From the NCBI RefSeq assembly GCF_000411455.1, contig NZ_KE150457.1, positions 1,080,023 through 1,144,022 on the forward strand: a stretch of 64,000 bases of DNA. Direction: 5' to 3'. The translations under genes were made by a program, and so were the position numbers. Positions 25,289-33,847 of this stretch are shown here, piece by piece. The notes beneath the pieces are model-generated. The model was not told the origin of the DNA. It saw nothing but the letters and a program-made list of their open reading frames with translations, and ran no database searches. Each line of letters opens with the position of its first letter. Within the stretch, counting starts at the first letter, position 1. This DNA comes from Microbacterium sp. oral taxon 186 str. F0373 (lineage in GTDB: Bacteria > Actinomycetota > Actinomycetes > Actinomycetales > Microbacteriaceae).

Positions 25289-28045
25289 TCACATTTCCGG
25301 CGTTTGCCCGTTCGTGTTTCGGTGGTGTGACGCGAGGCGCCAGACACGGTCGCGGCGGAACGGCTGCTCGTAGGGACGGGCGCCGAGCGCCCGGGCGATG
25401 GCATTGCCGATCGCCGGCGCGACGGGGTTGTACGGCGACTCGCTCATCGACTTCGCGCCGAACGGGCCGAGCTCGTCGGCGGTGTCGGCAAAGTAGACCT
25501 CGGTGTCGGGGATGTCACCGAACTGGGGCACGCGGTACAGCCGGAAGACGGGAGTGGTGACCTTGCCGTCCTCGACCATGACCTCTTCGTACAGGGCGCT
25601 GCCGATGCCCTGCGCGACCCCGCCCTCGATCTGTCCGCGACACTGCGCGGGGTTCATCACGAAACCGGCATCCGCCGATTGGATCGACTGCAGGATGCGG
25701 ACGACACCGGTGCGGGGATCGACGGCGACGCGGACGGCATGGACGTTGAACGCCAGTGAACGGTGCTCACCCCGCTCGCTGCCGTCGGCGGTGAGCTCGC
25801 CGTCCGCCGTCAGCTCAGCAAGGGAAACATTGCGAACCGGCGTGTATACGCCGTCGGGCATAAGTCGAGCCTCGGGGGCATCCGTGCCGGTCAGTTCGGC
25901 AGCGCGGGCGCGCAGCCGCTCCGCGAGCGCGAGACAGGCGGCGTGGAGCGCCTTGCCCGCGACGGTGATGCCGGCCGATGCGAAGGCGCCCGTGTCGTGG
26001 GCGACCGCATCCGTGTCGGCGTGCCAGAGCTCGATGCCGTCGGGGGCGGCGCAGAGGTCCGTCACCGCGATCTGGCGGAGAACCGTCGTGGTGCCGTTGC
26101 CGAACTCGGCCGTCCCGGCGCGCAGCAGATAGGTGCCGTCGGTGCGGAGCGTGACGCTCGTGTGCGCGATGTGGCCGAACGGCGCCATCGTGGCGATCAT
26201 CGCCGCCGCGACGCCCTCGCCGACGAGCCACCCCGCGGGGGCCTCGACGCCGTTGCCGCGGCGGAGGGCCGATTCGGCGAGATCGAGGCATTGGTCGAAG
26301 CCGTAGCTGCCCCACACCAGGTCGTCGTGCCCCGGGTCGTCCTGCGGCGTCACGGCGTTGCGCCGCCGCAGCTCGAACGGGTCGATGCCCAACCGCTGGG
26401 ACAACTCGTCCATCGCCGATTCCACCCCGAGCACCACCTGCCCGAGCCCGTATCCGCGGAAGGCGCCGGACGGCACGTTGTTCGTGTACACGACCTCCGC
26501 GTCGAGACGCTTCAGGGGAACCCGGTAGATCGTCGTTGATTCGGCGAGGGAATGGAACATGACGCCGCGGGAGTGGTTGCCGTAGGCGCCGGTGTCGCTC
26601 AGCAGATCGATCGCCATGGCGGTGAGCCGTCCGTCGGCGTCGGCCCCGAGGGTGACCGTCACGCGCATCGGATGCCGCACGGCGGCGCGCTGGAACTCGT
26701 CGGCGCGGCTGAACTCGAACGCCACCGGACGGCCCGTGCGCAGCACCGCGAGGGCGACGAGATCCTCGGTGAACATCTCCTGCTTGCCCCCGAAGCCGCC
26801 GCCGAGGCGCGCGGTGTGCACGCGCACGCGGTCGCGGTCCAGTCCGAAGATGTGCGCGATCTCGTCGCGGGCGAGAAACGGCACCTGCGTCGACGATCGC
26901 AGCACGAGGCGGCCGTCGTCATCGAGCCAGCCGATCGAGCCGTGGGTCTCCAACTGCGCGTGGGTGACCCGCGCGGTCTGCCAGGTTCCGGTCACCGTCA
27001 CGGTGCTCGCCGACAGTGCGGCCTCGAGCTCGGCGGCGTCGGGGCCGGCGTGCACGCTCGCGATGACGTTGCGCCCGGCCTCGTCGACCCGGTCGGCGGG
27101 CGTGCGGTCGGGGTGCAGCAGGGGAGCTCCCGGCCGGCGCGCCTGCTCCGGATCGAAGACGGCGGGCAGCAGCTCGTAGTCCACGCGGACGAGCCGGCAC
27201 GCCTCATCCGCCGCCTCGGCGGTCTCGGCGACCACCGCGGCGACCCGCTGCCCGACGTGGCGGACCACGTCGTCGAGCATGCGGGTGTCGTCGGGATCGT
27301 CGGTGCGGTGCTCATGACGGCCGGTGGAGTAGCGGACGTCGGGAACGTCGGCGTGGGTGAAGATCGCGACGACGCCCGGCACCGCGCGGGCGGTCGTGGT
27401 GTCGATCGCCGTGATCCGCGCGTGTGGGTGCGGGCTCGTCACCAGCCGCAGCACGAGGGCGTCGGCCGCAGGGTGATCCGGCTCGAGGTCGAACGTGAAG
27501 CTCTCGCGCCCCTGCGTCAGCCGCGGGCCGGCGGGGGGCGCGACCGAGCGGCCGACGACGGCGGATGCCGATGCCTCCGCATCCGCGTCCGCGCGGCGTG
27601 CCGACCGCCCCGTTTCGCGCACCGCGGTCATGATCGCCTCGCGGATCGGGCGATACCCCGTGCACCGGCAGAGGTTGCCCTTCATGCGACGGTCGAGGTC
27701 GTCGAGGTCGCTCTCGCAGAGGGTCGAGGCCGTCACGCTCATGCCCGGCGTGCAGAACCCGCACTGGAACCCGAATCCGGTCGCCAGCGCCTCCTGCACC
27801 GGATGCAGCTCGTCGCCCGGCGCGAGTCCGGCCGCCGTGGTGACGTGTCGACCTTCGACGCGAACGGCAGGAATGAGGCAGGAGTGCACGGGGTCGCCGT
27901 CCAGCAGCACCGTGCACGCGCCGCAGTCGCCCGCGTCGCACCCCTTCTTGACCTCGGTGTGGCCCGTCTCGCGCAGGAGAGTGCGCAGGCACTGGCCGGG
28001 GCGCGGCTCGGCATCCACCTCGGCGCCGTCGACGACCCACTTCAT
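25289..28045 (-). CDS. Xanthine dehydrogenase, fused 2Fe-2S and molybdenum subunit
   Basis: A 918-residue cytoplasmic oxidoreductase. The N-terminal ferredoxin-like 2Fe-2S domain has Cys36, 41, 44 and 56 (CDAGDCGACTVLL). A helical 2Fe-2S domain has Cys95 and 98 (CGFCTPG) and Cys126 and 128 (CRCTG). The molybdopterin domains follow from about residue 190, with GGGFGGKQEMFTED, AFRGYGLGQ and the catalytic Glu869 in KSMSESPYNP. This order is that of Desulfovibrio Mop (2Fe-2S plus Mo in one chain), but a separate FAD subunit precedes it, giving a two-chain NAD-linked enzyme. It would turn hypoxanthine or xanthine into urate. The ATG overlaps the FAD-subunit stop. Confidence 0.9.
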   Translation of the reverse strand: MKWVVDGAEVDAEPRPGQCLRTLLRETGHTEVKKGCDAGDCGACTVLLDGDPVHSCLIPAVRVEGRHVTTAAGLAPGDELHPVQEALATGFGFQCGFCTPGMSVTASTLCESDLDDLDRRMKGNLCRCTGYRPIREAIMTAVRETGRSARRADADAEASASAVVGRSVAPPAGPRLTQGRESFTFDLEPDHPAADALVLRLVTSPHPHARITAIDTTTARAVPGVVAIFTHADVPDVRYSTGRHEHRTDDPDDTRMLDDVVRHVGQRVAAVVAETAEAADEACRLVRVDYELLPAVFDPEQARRPGAPLLHPDRTPADRVDEAGRNVIASVHAGPDAAELEAALSASTVTVTGTWQTARVTHAQLETHGSIGWLDDDGRLVLRSSTQVPFLARDEIAHIFGLDRDRVRVHTARLGGGFGGKQEMFTEDLVALAVLRTGRPVAFEFSRADEFQRAAVRHPMRVTVTLGADADGRLTAMAIDLLSDTGAYGNHSRGVMFHSLAESTTIYRVPLKRLDAEVVYTNNVPSGAFRGYGLGQVVLGVESAMDELSQRLGIDPFELRRRNAVTPQDDPGHDDLVWGSYGFDQCLDLAESALRRGNGVEAPAGWLVGEGVAAAMIATMAPFGHIAHTSVTLRTDGTYLLRAGTAEFGNGTTTVLRQIAVTDLCAAPDGIELWHADTDAVAHDTGAFASAGITVAGKALHAACLALAERLRARAAELTGTDAPEARLMPDGVYTPVRNVSLAELTADGELTADGSERGEHRSLAFNVHAVRVAVDPRTGVVRILQSIQSADAGFVMNPAQCRGQIEGGVAQGIGSALYEEVMVEDGKVTTPVFRLYRVPQFGDIPDTEVYFADTADELGPFGAKSMSESPYNPVAPAIGNAIARALGARPYEQPFRRDRVWRLASHHRNTNGQTPEM

Positions 28046-28845
28046 GCGAGCTCCCTCCGGATGTCCTCCGCGAGTGCGACGGCGACACCGCGACGCCAGT
28101 CCGCCGACCCGAGCGGGTCGGTGTAGTACCCCGAGGAGTCCTCGATCGCGGCGGCGAGGGTCGCGGCATCCGGCAGCGCAGCGAAGCGCAGCACCGTGGG
28201 CCGCCAGGTCGCCGCCGTCACCCCGAAGACGCTGGCGCCGTCCGGGTCGACCCGGCCCGTGACGACGGCTCCCGAACGGCCGTGCTCGGCGAGGGCAATC
28301 TTGCGCAGCGCGGCGCGGGAGCGCAGCGCCTTCGCCGGCAGGCGGATCGCGCGCAGCACCTCGCCGCGCTCAAGCGAGGTCGTGCCGTTGCCGGTGACGA
28401 GCTCGGCGACGGGAAGCTCACGGTCGCCCTCGCCGCTCCAGATCTCGGCGACCCCGTCGAGCCCGACGCAGAGCGCCACCATCGCGCCCGCCGCGAAGGC
28501 GCGGCAGATGTTGCCGCCGACGGTGGCGGTGTTCCAGATCTTGAACGAGGCGAGGAGGGCGTTCGCGGCATCGGGGATCATCGCGGCGGCGGCCCACGAC
28601 GCCGGAGCCTCCCGAGAGAAGGCGACGAGCCGAGCGATGGTGCACGTCGCGGCGATGCGCAGGCCCTCGGCATCGGCGTCGAGGTCGGGCCAGCCCATGC
28701 CGGTGAGGTCGACGAAACCGGTCGTTGCCGGCTGCGGCTCGCTCATCAGCCACGTGCCGCCCGCCATGATCGTCTCACCCGGCGCGAGCAGGAGGTCCTC
28801 GCGGGTGCGCGCCGTCCGGAACGAGCGCACGCTGGTGATGTCCAT
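28042..28845 (-). CDS. Xanthine dehydrogenase FAD-binding subunit
   Basis: A 267-residue protein of the CO-dehydrogenase flavoprotein/XdhB group. The FAD loops are LAPGETIMAGGTWLM near the start and TVGGNICRAFAAGAM in the middle. It passes electrons from the iron-sulfur clusters to NAD+. The start at 28845 is preceded by GGAGCG and matches the family start; the open frame extends upstream but without a better signal. It leads the xdh-ABC transporter operon on the minus strand and diverges from xdhC. Confidence 0.9.
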   Translation of the reverse strand: MDITSVRSFRTARTREDLLLAPGETIMAGGTWLMSEPQPATTGFVDLTGMGWPDLDADAEGLRIAATCTIARLVAFSREAPASWAAAAMIPDAANALLASFKIWNTATVGGNICRAFAAGAMVALCVGLDGVAEIWSGEGDRELPVAELVTGNGTTSLERGEVLRAIRLPAKALRSRAALRKIALAEHGRSGAVVTGRVDPDGASVFGVTAATWRPTVLRFAALPDAATLAAAIEDSSGYYTDPLGSADWRRGVAVALAEDIRRELA

Positions 28846-28910
28846 GTGCCGCTCCGATCTGTTTCGCGTCCCGTCCGCGGCGTCGGGTGCGCGGACCGGA
28901 TCGAGTCCGA

Positions 28911-28943
28911 GTGAAACAGAGTGCCGTTTCGCCCGTGTTTCAC
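28911..28943. promoter_or_regulatory. GTGAAACA...TGTTTCAC dyad between xdh and xdhC
   Basis: GTGAAACA (28911-28918) and TGTTTCAC (28936-28943) form an exact inverted pair with a 17-base spacer that holds another GTTTCG. It sits between the two divergent xanthine dehydrogenase transcripts and resembles the GTGTTTCC boxes at 19992-20042. Confidence 0.55.
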
Positions 28944-28975
28944 GCGCACGCAACAGGCTCGCAACGAGCGGCGAT

Positions 28976-28981
28976 TACGGT
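28976..28981 (+). promoter_or_regulatory. -10 element TACGGT, leaderless xdhC start
   Basis: TACGGT ends 7 bases before the ATG at 28989, which sets that ATG as the start rather than upstream in-frame codons. Confidence 0.55.
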
Positions 28982-28988
28982 GACGACC

Positions 28989-30080
28989 ATGCGCGAGATC
29001 CTGTCCCCGGCGGCTCAGTGGGTGCGCGAGGGTCGTGCGTTCGCGATCGCGACGGTCGTCGCGGTCTCGGGCAGCGCGCCGCGGCCGGTCGGGGCGAGCA
29101 TGATCGTCTCGGATGCCGCAGTGTTCGGAAACGTGTCCGGCGGGTGTGTCGAGGGCGCCGTCTACGAGCGGTGTCTCGAGGCGATCGACAGCGGAGCGGT
29201 GTCGGTCGACAGCTTCGGCTACAGCGACGGCGAGGGCCTCGCCGCGGGCCTCACCTGCGGGGGAGCGGTCGAGGTGCTCGTGCGCCCCGTGCCGCCCGGC
29301 GGCGCCGCGGCGGCCCAGCTCGCGCTGCTGGCGGAGCGGGATGCCGCCGGCATCCCCACCCGCTTCCGTCTCGTGACGTCGGGCGCTCTCCGTGGGACGG
29401 GTGTCGTCGAGCACGGGACCGCTGCCGCGTCGGGGACGGATGCCGCGCCGCACGCCGATGCGATCGTCGTCGAGGTCGGCGCGCGCCCGCGGCTCATCGT
29501 GGTGGGCGCCGTGGAGTTCGCCGTCGCGCTCGCCCGCCTGGGTCAGGCGATGGGGCAGCGCGTGAGCGTGGTCGATCCGCGGGAGGTCTTCGCCAACGCC
29601 GACCGCTTTCCCGGTGCAGAGGTCGTGGTCGACTGGCCCGACCGCTATCTGGCCGGCGAGCGGCTCGACGGGCCGACGGCGATCTGCGTGCTGAGTCACG
29701 ATCCGCGACTGGACGTCCCGGCGCTGCGGGTCGCGCTCGGCTCTGCCGCCGACTACGTCGGAGCCATGGGCAGCCGCCGCACCCACGACGACCGCCTCCG
29801 CCGCCTCCGCGACGCGGGCGTGCGCGACGCCGAGCTCGCGCGCCTGCGCTCCCCGATCGGCCTCGACCTCGGCGGCGTCTGCGCCGACGAGACCGCCCTG
29901 TCGATCCTCGCCGAGATCATCGCCGATCGCCGGGGCGGGTCGGGTGCACGGCTATCGGTCCTGGCCGGCCCCGTTCACGCCGCCGGCCGCCGCGACGCGC
30001 AGACGGCACCCGAGGCGGCAGGCGCCGTTGTCTGCGCGCCGGTCGCCGCCCTCGGCCCGGCGTATTCTCGGCGGCCGTGA
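28989..30080 (+). CDS. xdhC: XdhC/CoxI-family molybdenum cofactor chaperone
   Basis: A 363-residue cytoplasmic protein that handles the molybdenum cofactor before insertion into xanthine dehydrogenase. The N-terminal XdhC_CoxI domain has VVAVSGSAPRPVGASMIVSD and GNVSGGCVEGAVYE. A Rossmann domain covers about residues 165-320 (PRLIVVGAVEFAVALARLG, YVGAMGSRRTHDDRL, PIGLDLGGVCADETALSI). A 40-residue Ala-rich tail follows. It is divergent from, and shares an operator-like dyad with, the enzyme it should serve. The stop overlaps the next GTG. Confidence 0.92.
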   Translation: MREILSPAAQWVREGRAFAIATVVAVSGSAPRPVGASMIVSDAAVFGNVSGGCVEGAVYERCLEAIDSGAVSVDSFGYSDGEGLAAGLTCGGAVEVLVRPVPPGGAAAAQLALLAERDAAGIPTRFRLVTSGALRGTGVVEHGTAAASGTDAAPHADAIVVEVGARPRLIVVGAVEFAVALARLGQAMGQRVSVVDPREVFANADRFPGAEVVVDWPDRYLAGERLDGPTAICVLSHDPRLDVPALRVALGSAADYVGAMGSRRTHDDRLRRLRDAGVRDAELARLRSPIGLDLGGVCADETALSILAEIIADRRGGSGARLSVLAGPVHAAGRRDAQTAPEAAGAVVCAPVAALGPAYSRRP

Positions 30081-30631
30081 CGATCTGCGGGGTCGTGCTC
30101 GCGGCGGGCGCCGGCACCCGCTTCGGCGGCCCGAAGGCGCTGGCCCGCACCGCCGCGGGCGAGCCGTGGCTGGCGCTCGCCGTCGGCACCCTCCGTGCCG
30201 CCGGGTGCGAGCCGGTCGTCGTCGTGCTGGGTACGGGCGCCGACGAGGCGGAGCCGCTCGTGCCGGCGGGGGCCGTCGTGGTGCGCGTCGCCGACGGGCG
30301 CCGTGAGCTGTCGGCATCCGTCCGTCTCGGGCTGGAGGCGGCCGGCGTGTCGGGTGCCGTCGCTGCGCTCCTCGTTCCCGTGGATGTGCCGGAGCTGCCG
30401 GCATCGGCGTGTCGTCGGATGATGCGGGATGCCGACGCGGACGCCCTGCGTCAGGCCGTGTACCGGGGTCGCCCGGGCCACCCGGTGCTGATCGGCCGGG
30501 CGCACGTGCCGCGGGTGGCCGGTGCGCTGACGGGCGACAGCGGCGCCGGCGCGTACCTGCGGGCGCACGGCGCTGAACGGGTGGAGTGCGCCGACCTGTG
30601 GCACGGCCGCGACCGCGACACCTCCGACTGA
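30077..30631 (+). CDS. MocA-like molybdenum cofactor nucleotidyltransferase
   Basis: A 184-residue NTP-transferase-like protein. The N-terminal signature LAAGAGTRFGGPKAL and the VPVDVPELP metal motif are those of MocA/MobA-type enzymes, which make the CMP form of molybdopterin cofactor. YRGRPGHPVLIGRAH is typical of MocA. It is coupled to xdhC by a 4-base overlap. A hydroxylase of the xanthine dehydrogenase family in the same locus makes a cofactor role very likely. Confidence 0.85.
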   Translation: MTICGVVLAAGAGTRFGGPKALARTAAGEPWLALAVGTLRAAGCEPVVVVLGTGADEAEPLVPAGAVVVRVADGRRELSASVRLGLEAAGVSGAVAALLVPVDVPELPASACRRMMRDADADALRQAVYRGRPGHPVLIGRAHVPRVAGALTGDSGAGAYLRAHGAERVECADLWHGRDRDTSD

Positions 30632-30694
30632 CGCGGACGTTGCCCCTCCGCCCGCCGTCGGCAGCGCCCCTGTACGCCGCGGAAGCCGACGCGA

Positions 30695-30700
30695 TACCCT
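30695..30700 (+). promoter_or_regulatory. Possible -10 element TACCCT before the DUF1761 gene
   Basis: TACCCT lies 36 bases before the ATG at 30737. The leader so formed holds AGGAGG in good position. Confidence 0.3.
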
Positions 30701-30736
30701 CGCGGCACGGTATCGGCTCACTCACCAGGAGGCGTC

Positions 30737-31168
30737 ATGATTCCCGAGATCAACTACTGGGCCGTGCTCATCGGCACGGTTCTCAGCATGGCGCTGGGCG
30801 CCGTCTGGTACTCGCCGGCGCTCTTCCTCGAGCGGTGGGCGCGCCTCGCGCGCATCGACAGGGGTGCGCGTCGCGGCTCGCCCGCGATCCCGCTGATGGT
30901 GTCGGCAGTCGTGACGTTCCTCACGGTGTGGGTGCTGGCCGGATCCGTCGCGATCGCATGGCACTTCTACAGCGGCGGCTACCTCGCGTCGGCGCTCGTG
31001 ACGGCGGTCACGCTCTGGGCCGGTTTCACTGCGGCGCGGGTCATCACGCATGACGCGTTCGAGGGGCGCCCGTCGCAGCTGACGGTGCTCACCATCGGGT
31101 TCGAGTTGACTTCGGTGCTGCTGATGGCGCTCGTCATCGGCCTGTGGCCTCCGGCCGGAACCGTCTGA
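30737..31168 (+). CDS. DUF1761 membrane protein
   Basis: A 143-residue protein with four membrane segments. It starts INYWAVLIGTVLSMALGAVWYSP, the diagnostic pattern of DUF1761, and shows the HDAFEGR loop typical of the family. No function is known. A strong AGGAGG site is 8 bases before the ATG. It stands alone between the molybdenum genes and the convergent purQ. Confidence 0.85.
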   Translation: MIPEINYWAVLIGTVLSMALGAVWYSPALFLERWARLARIDRGARRGSPAIPLMVSAVVTFLTVWVLAGSVAIAWHFYSGGYLASALVTAVTLWAGFTAARVITHDAFEGRPSQLTVLTIGFELTSVLLMALVIGLWPPAGTV

Positions 31169-31190
31169 GGGTCAGGGGGCTCAGGGCGGC

Positions 31191-31898
31191 TCAGGCGGCG
31201 GCGCCCACCACGGCGGCGATCGCCGAGGTGAAGAATCCCAGTCCGTCCACGCCCGAGCGCATCGCGTCGGGGGTGTTCGGACCGAAGCCCGGCTCCACGG
31301 CGTGCTCGGGGTGGGGCATGAGGCCGACGACGTTGCCGCGTGCGTTCGTGAGGCCGGCGATGTCGTCGAGGGAGCCGTTGGGGTTCACGCCGAGGTAGCG
31401 GAACGCGACGAGACCGTCGCCCTCGATCTGGTTCAGCGTCTCGGCCGAGCAGATGTAGCCGCCATCCGCGTTCTTGAGCGGGATCGTGATCTCCTGGCCG
31501 GTTTCGAAGGCGGAGGTCCAGGCGGTCGACGCGTTCTCGACGCGCAGGCGCTGATCGCGCCGGATGAACTGCTGGTGGGCGTTGCGGATCAGACCGCCCG
31601 GCAGCAGGTGTGCCTCGACGAGCATCTGGAACCCGTTGCAGATGCCGAGCACGGGCATGCCCTTGGCGGCGGCATCCTTCACCTCGGTCATGATCGGGGC
31701 GAGCGCGGCGATCGCGCCGGCGCGCAGGTAGTCGCCGTAGCTGAAGCCACCCGGCAGCACGAGCGCGTCGACATCCTCGAGATCGTGCGATCCGTGCCAG
31801 AGGGCCACGGGCTCGGCGCCCGCGAGGCGGATCGCGCGCTGGGCGTCGCCGTCGTCGAGCGAGCCCGGAAAGGTGATGACGCCGATGCGTGCGGTCAT
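31191..31898 (-). CDS. purQ: Phosphoribosylformylglycinamidine synthase, glutaminase subunit
   Basis: Class I glutamine amidotransferase that supplies ammonia to PurL for FGAM formation in purine synthesis. It has 235 residues, with nucleophile Cys87 in [11 protein letters not shown] and the His196/Glu198 pair in [20 protein letters not shown] and [15 protein letters not shown] are the PurQ fingerprints. Its start overlaps the purS stop. No purL follows in this window. Confidence 0.97.
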   Translation of the reverse strand: MTARIGVITFPGSLDDGDAQRAIRLAGAEPVALWHGSHDLEDVDALVLPGGFSYGDYLRAGAIAALAPIMTEVKDAAAKGMPVLGICNGFQMLVEAHLLPGGLIRNAHQQFIRRDQRLRVENASTAWTSAFETGQEITIPLKNADGGYICSAETLNQIEGDGLVAFRYLGVNPNGSLDDIAGLTNARGNVVGLMPHPEHAVEPGFGPNTPDAMRSGVDGLGFFTSAIAAVVGAAA

Positions 31899-32140
31899 TC
31901 GACGACCTCGATGCCCACCACGTCCTCGATCACCGCGTTCGAGAGCACCTCGTCAGCCAAAGTGCGCACCGTCTCGAGCGTCTTCTCGTCGACGACGTCC
32001 ACGGTGAGTTCGAACCGCTTGCCGATGCGGACGGCCGAGAAGCCCTCCACGCCGAGACGGCCGAGGGCGCCGGCGACGGCCTTGCCCTGCGGGTCCAGCA
32101 GTTCGGCCTTGGGCATGACATCGACGACGATGGTGGGCAT
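31895..32140 (-). CDS. purS: Phosphoribosylformylglycinamidine synthase subunit PurS
   Basis: An 81-residue small subunit that bridges PurL and Pur[25 protein letters not shown] start and [11 protein letters not shown] are diagnostic. An AGGAGG site precedes the ATG. It forms a two-gene unit with purQ. Confidence 0.95.
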   Translation of the reverse strand: MPTIVVDVMPKAELLDPQGKAVAGALGRLGVEGFSAVRIGKRFELTVDVVDEKTLETVRTLADEVLSNAVIEDVVGIEVVE

Positions 32141-32337
32141 TCGGTCCTCCTGAGGGCCGCCTGACGGCCGCGGGGTCGTCCCGCGGATCGATGCCGGAGC
32201 CGGCGCGCCGCGGGAGGGAAGGGGTCGCCCTCAGTCTACGGGCATCCGGCCCTCGGCATCCGTTGGTGAGGCGACGCCCCGCGCAGCGGATTCCGCCGAT
32301 TTGCCACGGCCGTCGTTACGCAACCGTGATCCACTCG

Positions 32338-32351
32338 TGGGAGCGCTCCCT
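32338..32351. promoter_or_regulatory. CebR-type operator 1
   Basis: TGGGAGCGCTCCCT, 13 of 14 bases of the actinobacterial CebR/CelR operator TGGGAGCGCTCCCA. It touches the -35 box of the ceb promoter. Confidence 0.88.
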
Positions 32352-32379
32352 TGCTTTCCTGGGAGCGATCCCATAGCGT
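32351..32379 (+). promoter_or_regulatory. ceb operon promoter (TTGCTT-17-TAGCGT)
   Basis: -35 TTGCTT at 32351-32356 and -10 TAGCGT at 32374-32379 with an exact 17-base spacer. The spacer is filled by operator 2, so CebR binding would block RNA polymerase directly. The leader to the GTG at 32485 is about 100 bases. Confidence 0.7.
32360..32373. promoter_or_regulatory. CebR-type operator 2
   Basis: TGGGAGCGATCCCA, 13 of 14 matches to the operator consensus, lying within the promoter spacer. Confidence 0.88.
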
Positions 32380-32392
32380 CGTCGGTGTCCGG

Positions 32393-32406
32393 TGAGAGCG
32401 CTCCCA
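32393..32406. promoter_or_regulatory. CebR-type operator 3
   Basis: TGAGAGCGCTCCCA, 13 of 14 matches, just downstream of the expected transcription start. Operators 2 and 3 are 33 bases apart, about three helical turns. Confidence 0.85.
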
Positions 32407-32484
32407 TTCCGATAGCGACGCGGTAACGCGGGGAGACGGGAACGCAACCCACGCACCTGAAACACATCCACAAAGGAGTGACAC

Positions 32485-33759
32485 GTGAACACACGCGCAC
32501 TGCGGCGCATCGGCCTCGTGGCCGGCGTCGCGACCACCTCCGCCCTCGTCCTCGCCGGCTGTGCCGGTGGCGGCGGCGGAGCCAAGACGGCCGACCCCAA
32601 CGAGAAGGTCACGCTGACCGTTGCGACCTTCAACGACTTCGGTTACTCGGACGAGCTGTTCGCCGAGTACACGAAGCAGCACCCGAACGTCACGATCGTT
32701 CACAACAAGGCAGCGACGAGCAACGACGCGCGCGCCAACTACTTCCAGAAGCTCGGCAAGACGGGCCTCGCGGACATCGAGGCCATCGAGGTCGACTGGC
32801 TTCCCGAGGTCATGAAGTACTCCGACCTGCTCGCGCCGGTCCCCGCCGACCTGAAGAGCCGCTGGCTGGACTGGAAGGTCAAGGCCGCCACCGACGCCAA
32901 GGACAACCTCATCGGGTACGGCACCGACATCGGACCGGAGGGCGTCTGCTACCGCTCCGACCTGTTCGCCGCCGCGGGCCTGCCGACCGACCGTGAGTCG
33001 GTCGCGAAGCTCCTCACGGGAGATTGGAAGACCTACTTCGACGCGGGCGCGAAGTACACCGCCGCCACGGGCAAGGCGTTCTTCGACTCCGCCGGCGGTA
33101 CCTACCAGGGCATGATCAACCAGGTCGAGGCCGCGTACGAGAACCCCTCGGACGGCAAGATCGCGATCGACCCTAAGGTCGAGACGATCTACAACCAGGT
33201 CCTCGACGCCGCCAAGACGCAGTCCGCACACCTCAGCCAGTGGTCCGATGACTGGTTCGCGGGCCTCACGAACGGCTCCTTCGCGACGATGCTCTGCCCG
33301 GGCTGGATGCTCGGTGTCATCTCCGGCAACGCCAAGGACGTCAAGGGATGGGACATCGCCAACGTCTTCCCCGGCGGCGGCGGCAACTGGGGCGGCTCGT
33401 ACCTGACCGTTCCGGCCAACGGCAAGAACGTCGCGGCTGCGCAGCAGCTCGCCGACTGGCTGACCAGCCCTGACACCCAGCTCATGGCGTTCGAGAAGGC
33501 CGGCACATTCCCCAGCCAGGTCGACGCGATGAAGTCCGACACGCTGCTGAGCGCGAAGAACGAGTTCTTCAACAACGCTCCGACCGGCCAGATCCTCACC
33601 GATCGTGCCAACGCGGTGACGGTCTCTCCCTTCAAGGGGCAGTTCTACTTCCAGGTCAACGACGCCATGCAGAAGGCTCTGACCCGCGTCGAAGAGGGAA
33701 CGCAGGACAAGGCCGCCTCGTGGGCCCAGTGGCAGACGGAAGTCGCCGCGATCAAGTAA
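32485..33759 (+). CDS. cebE: Cellobiose/cello-oligosaccharide ABC binding lipoprotein
   Basis: A 424-residue lipoprotein. The signal peptide ends LVLAGC with Cys26. The mature part is a family 1 extracellular sugar-binding protein (VATFNDFGYSDELFAEYTKQ, DIEAIEVDWLPEVMKY, GTDIGPEGVCYRSDLF, CPGWMLGVISG), close in pattern to Streptomyces CebE. AAGGAG precedes the GTG. Three CebR boxes upstream and a beta-glucosidase downstream make cellobiose the expected ligand. Confidence 0.9.
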   Translation: MNTRALRRIGLVAGVATTSALVLAGCAGGGGGAKTADPNEKVTLTVATFNDFGYSDELFAEYTKQHPNVTIVHNKAATSNDARANYFQKLGKTGLADIEAIEVDWLPEVMKYSDLLAPVPADLKSRWLDWKVKAATDAKDNLIGYGTDIGPEGVCYRSDLFAAAGLPTDRESVAKLLTGDWKTYFDAGAKYTAATGKAFFDSAGGTYQGMINQVEAAYENPSDGKIAIDPKVETIYNQVLDAAKTQSAHLSQWSDDWFAGLTNGSFATMLCPGWMLGVISGNAKDVKGWDIANVFPGGGGNWGGSYLTVPANGKNVAAAQQLADWLTSPDTQLMAFEKAGTFPSQVDAMKSDTLLSAKNEFFNNAPTGQILTDRANAVTVSPFKGQFYFQVNDAMQKALTRVEEGTQDKAASWAQWQTEVAAIK

Positions 33760-33780
33760 GGACCACGGCAGACACATCAC

Positions 33781-33812
33781 AGCGGGCCCGGGGGACCCCT
33801 CCCGGGCCCGCT
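33781..33812 (+). terminator. Strong stem-loop between cebE and cebF
   Basis: AGCGGGCCCGGG pairs perfectly with CCCGGGCCCGCT around an 8-base loop. No U-run follows, so it more likely protects the cebE mRNA end and lowers read-through to the permeases than stops transcription fully. Confidence 0.65.
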
Positions 33813-33847
33813 CCCTGCCTCAACCACGAGAATCGAAGGACTCCAGA

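Noticed and set aside
25300..25320. GTGTTTCGG near the xdh 3' end as a third copy of the purine operator motif
   Set aside because: It is inside the xanthine dehydrogenase coding end, has no dyad partner and is not placed at a promoter box.
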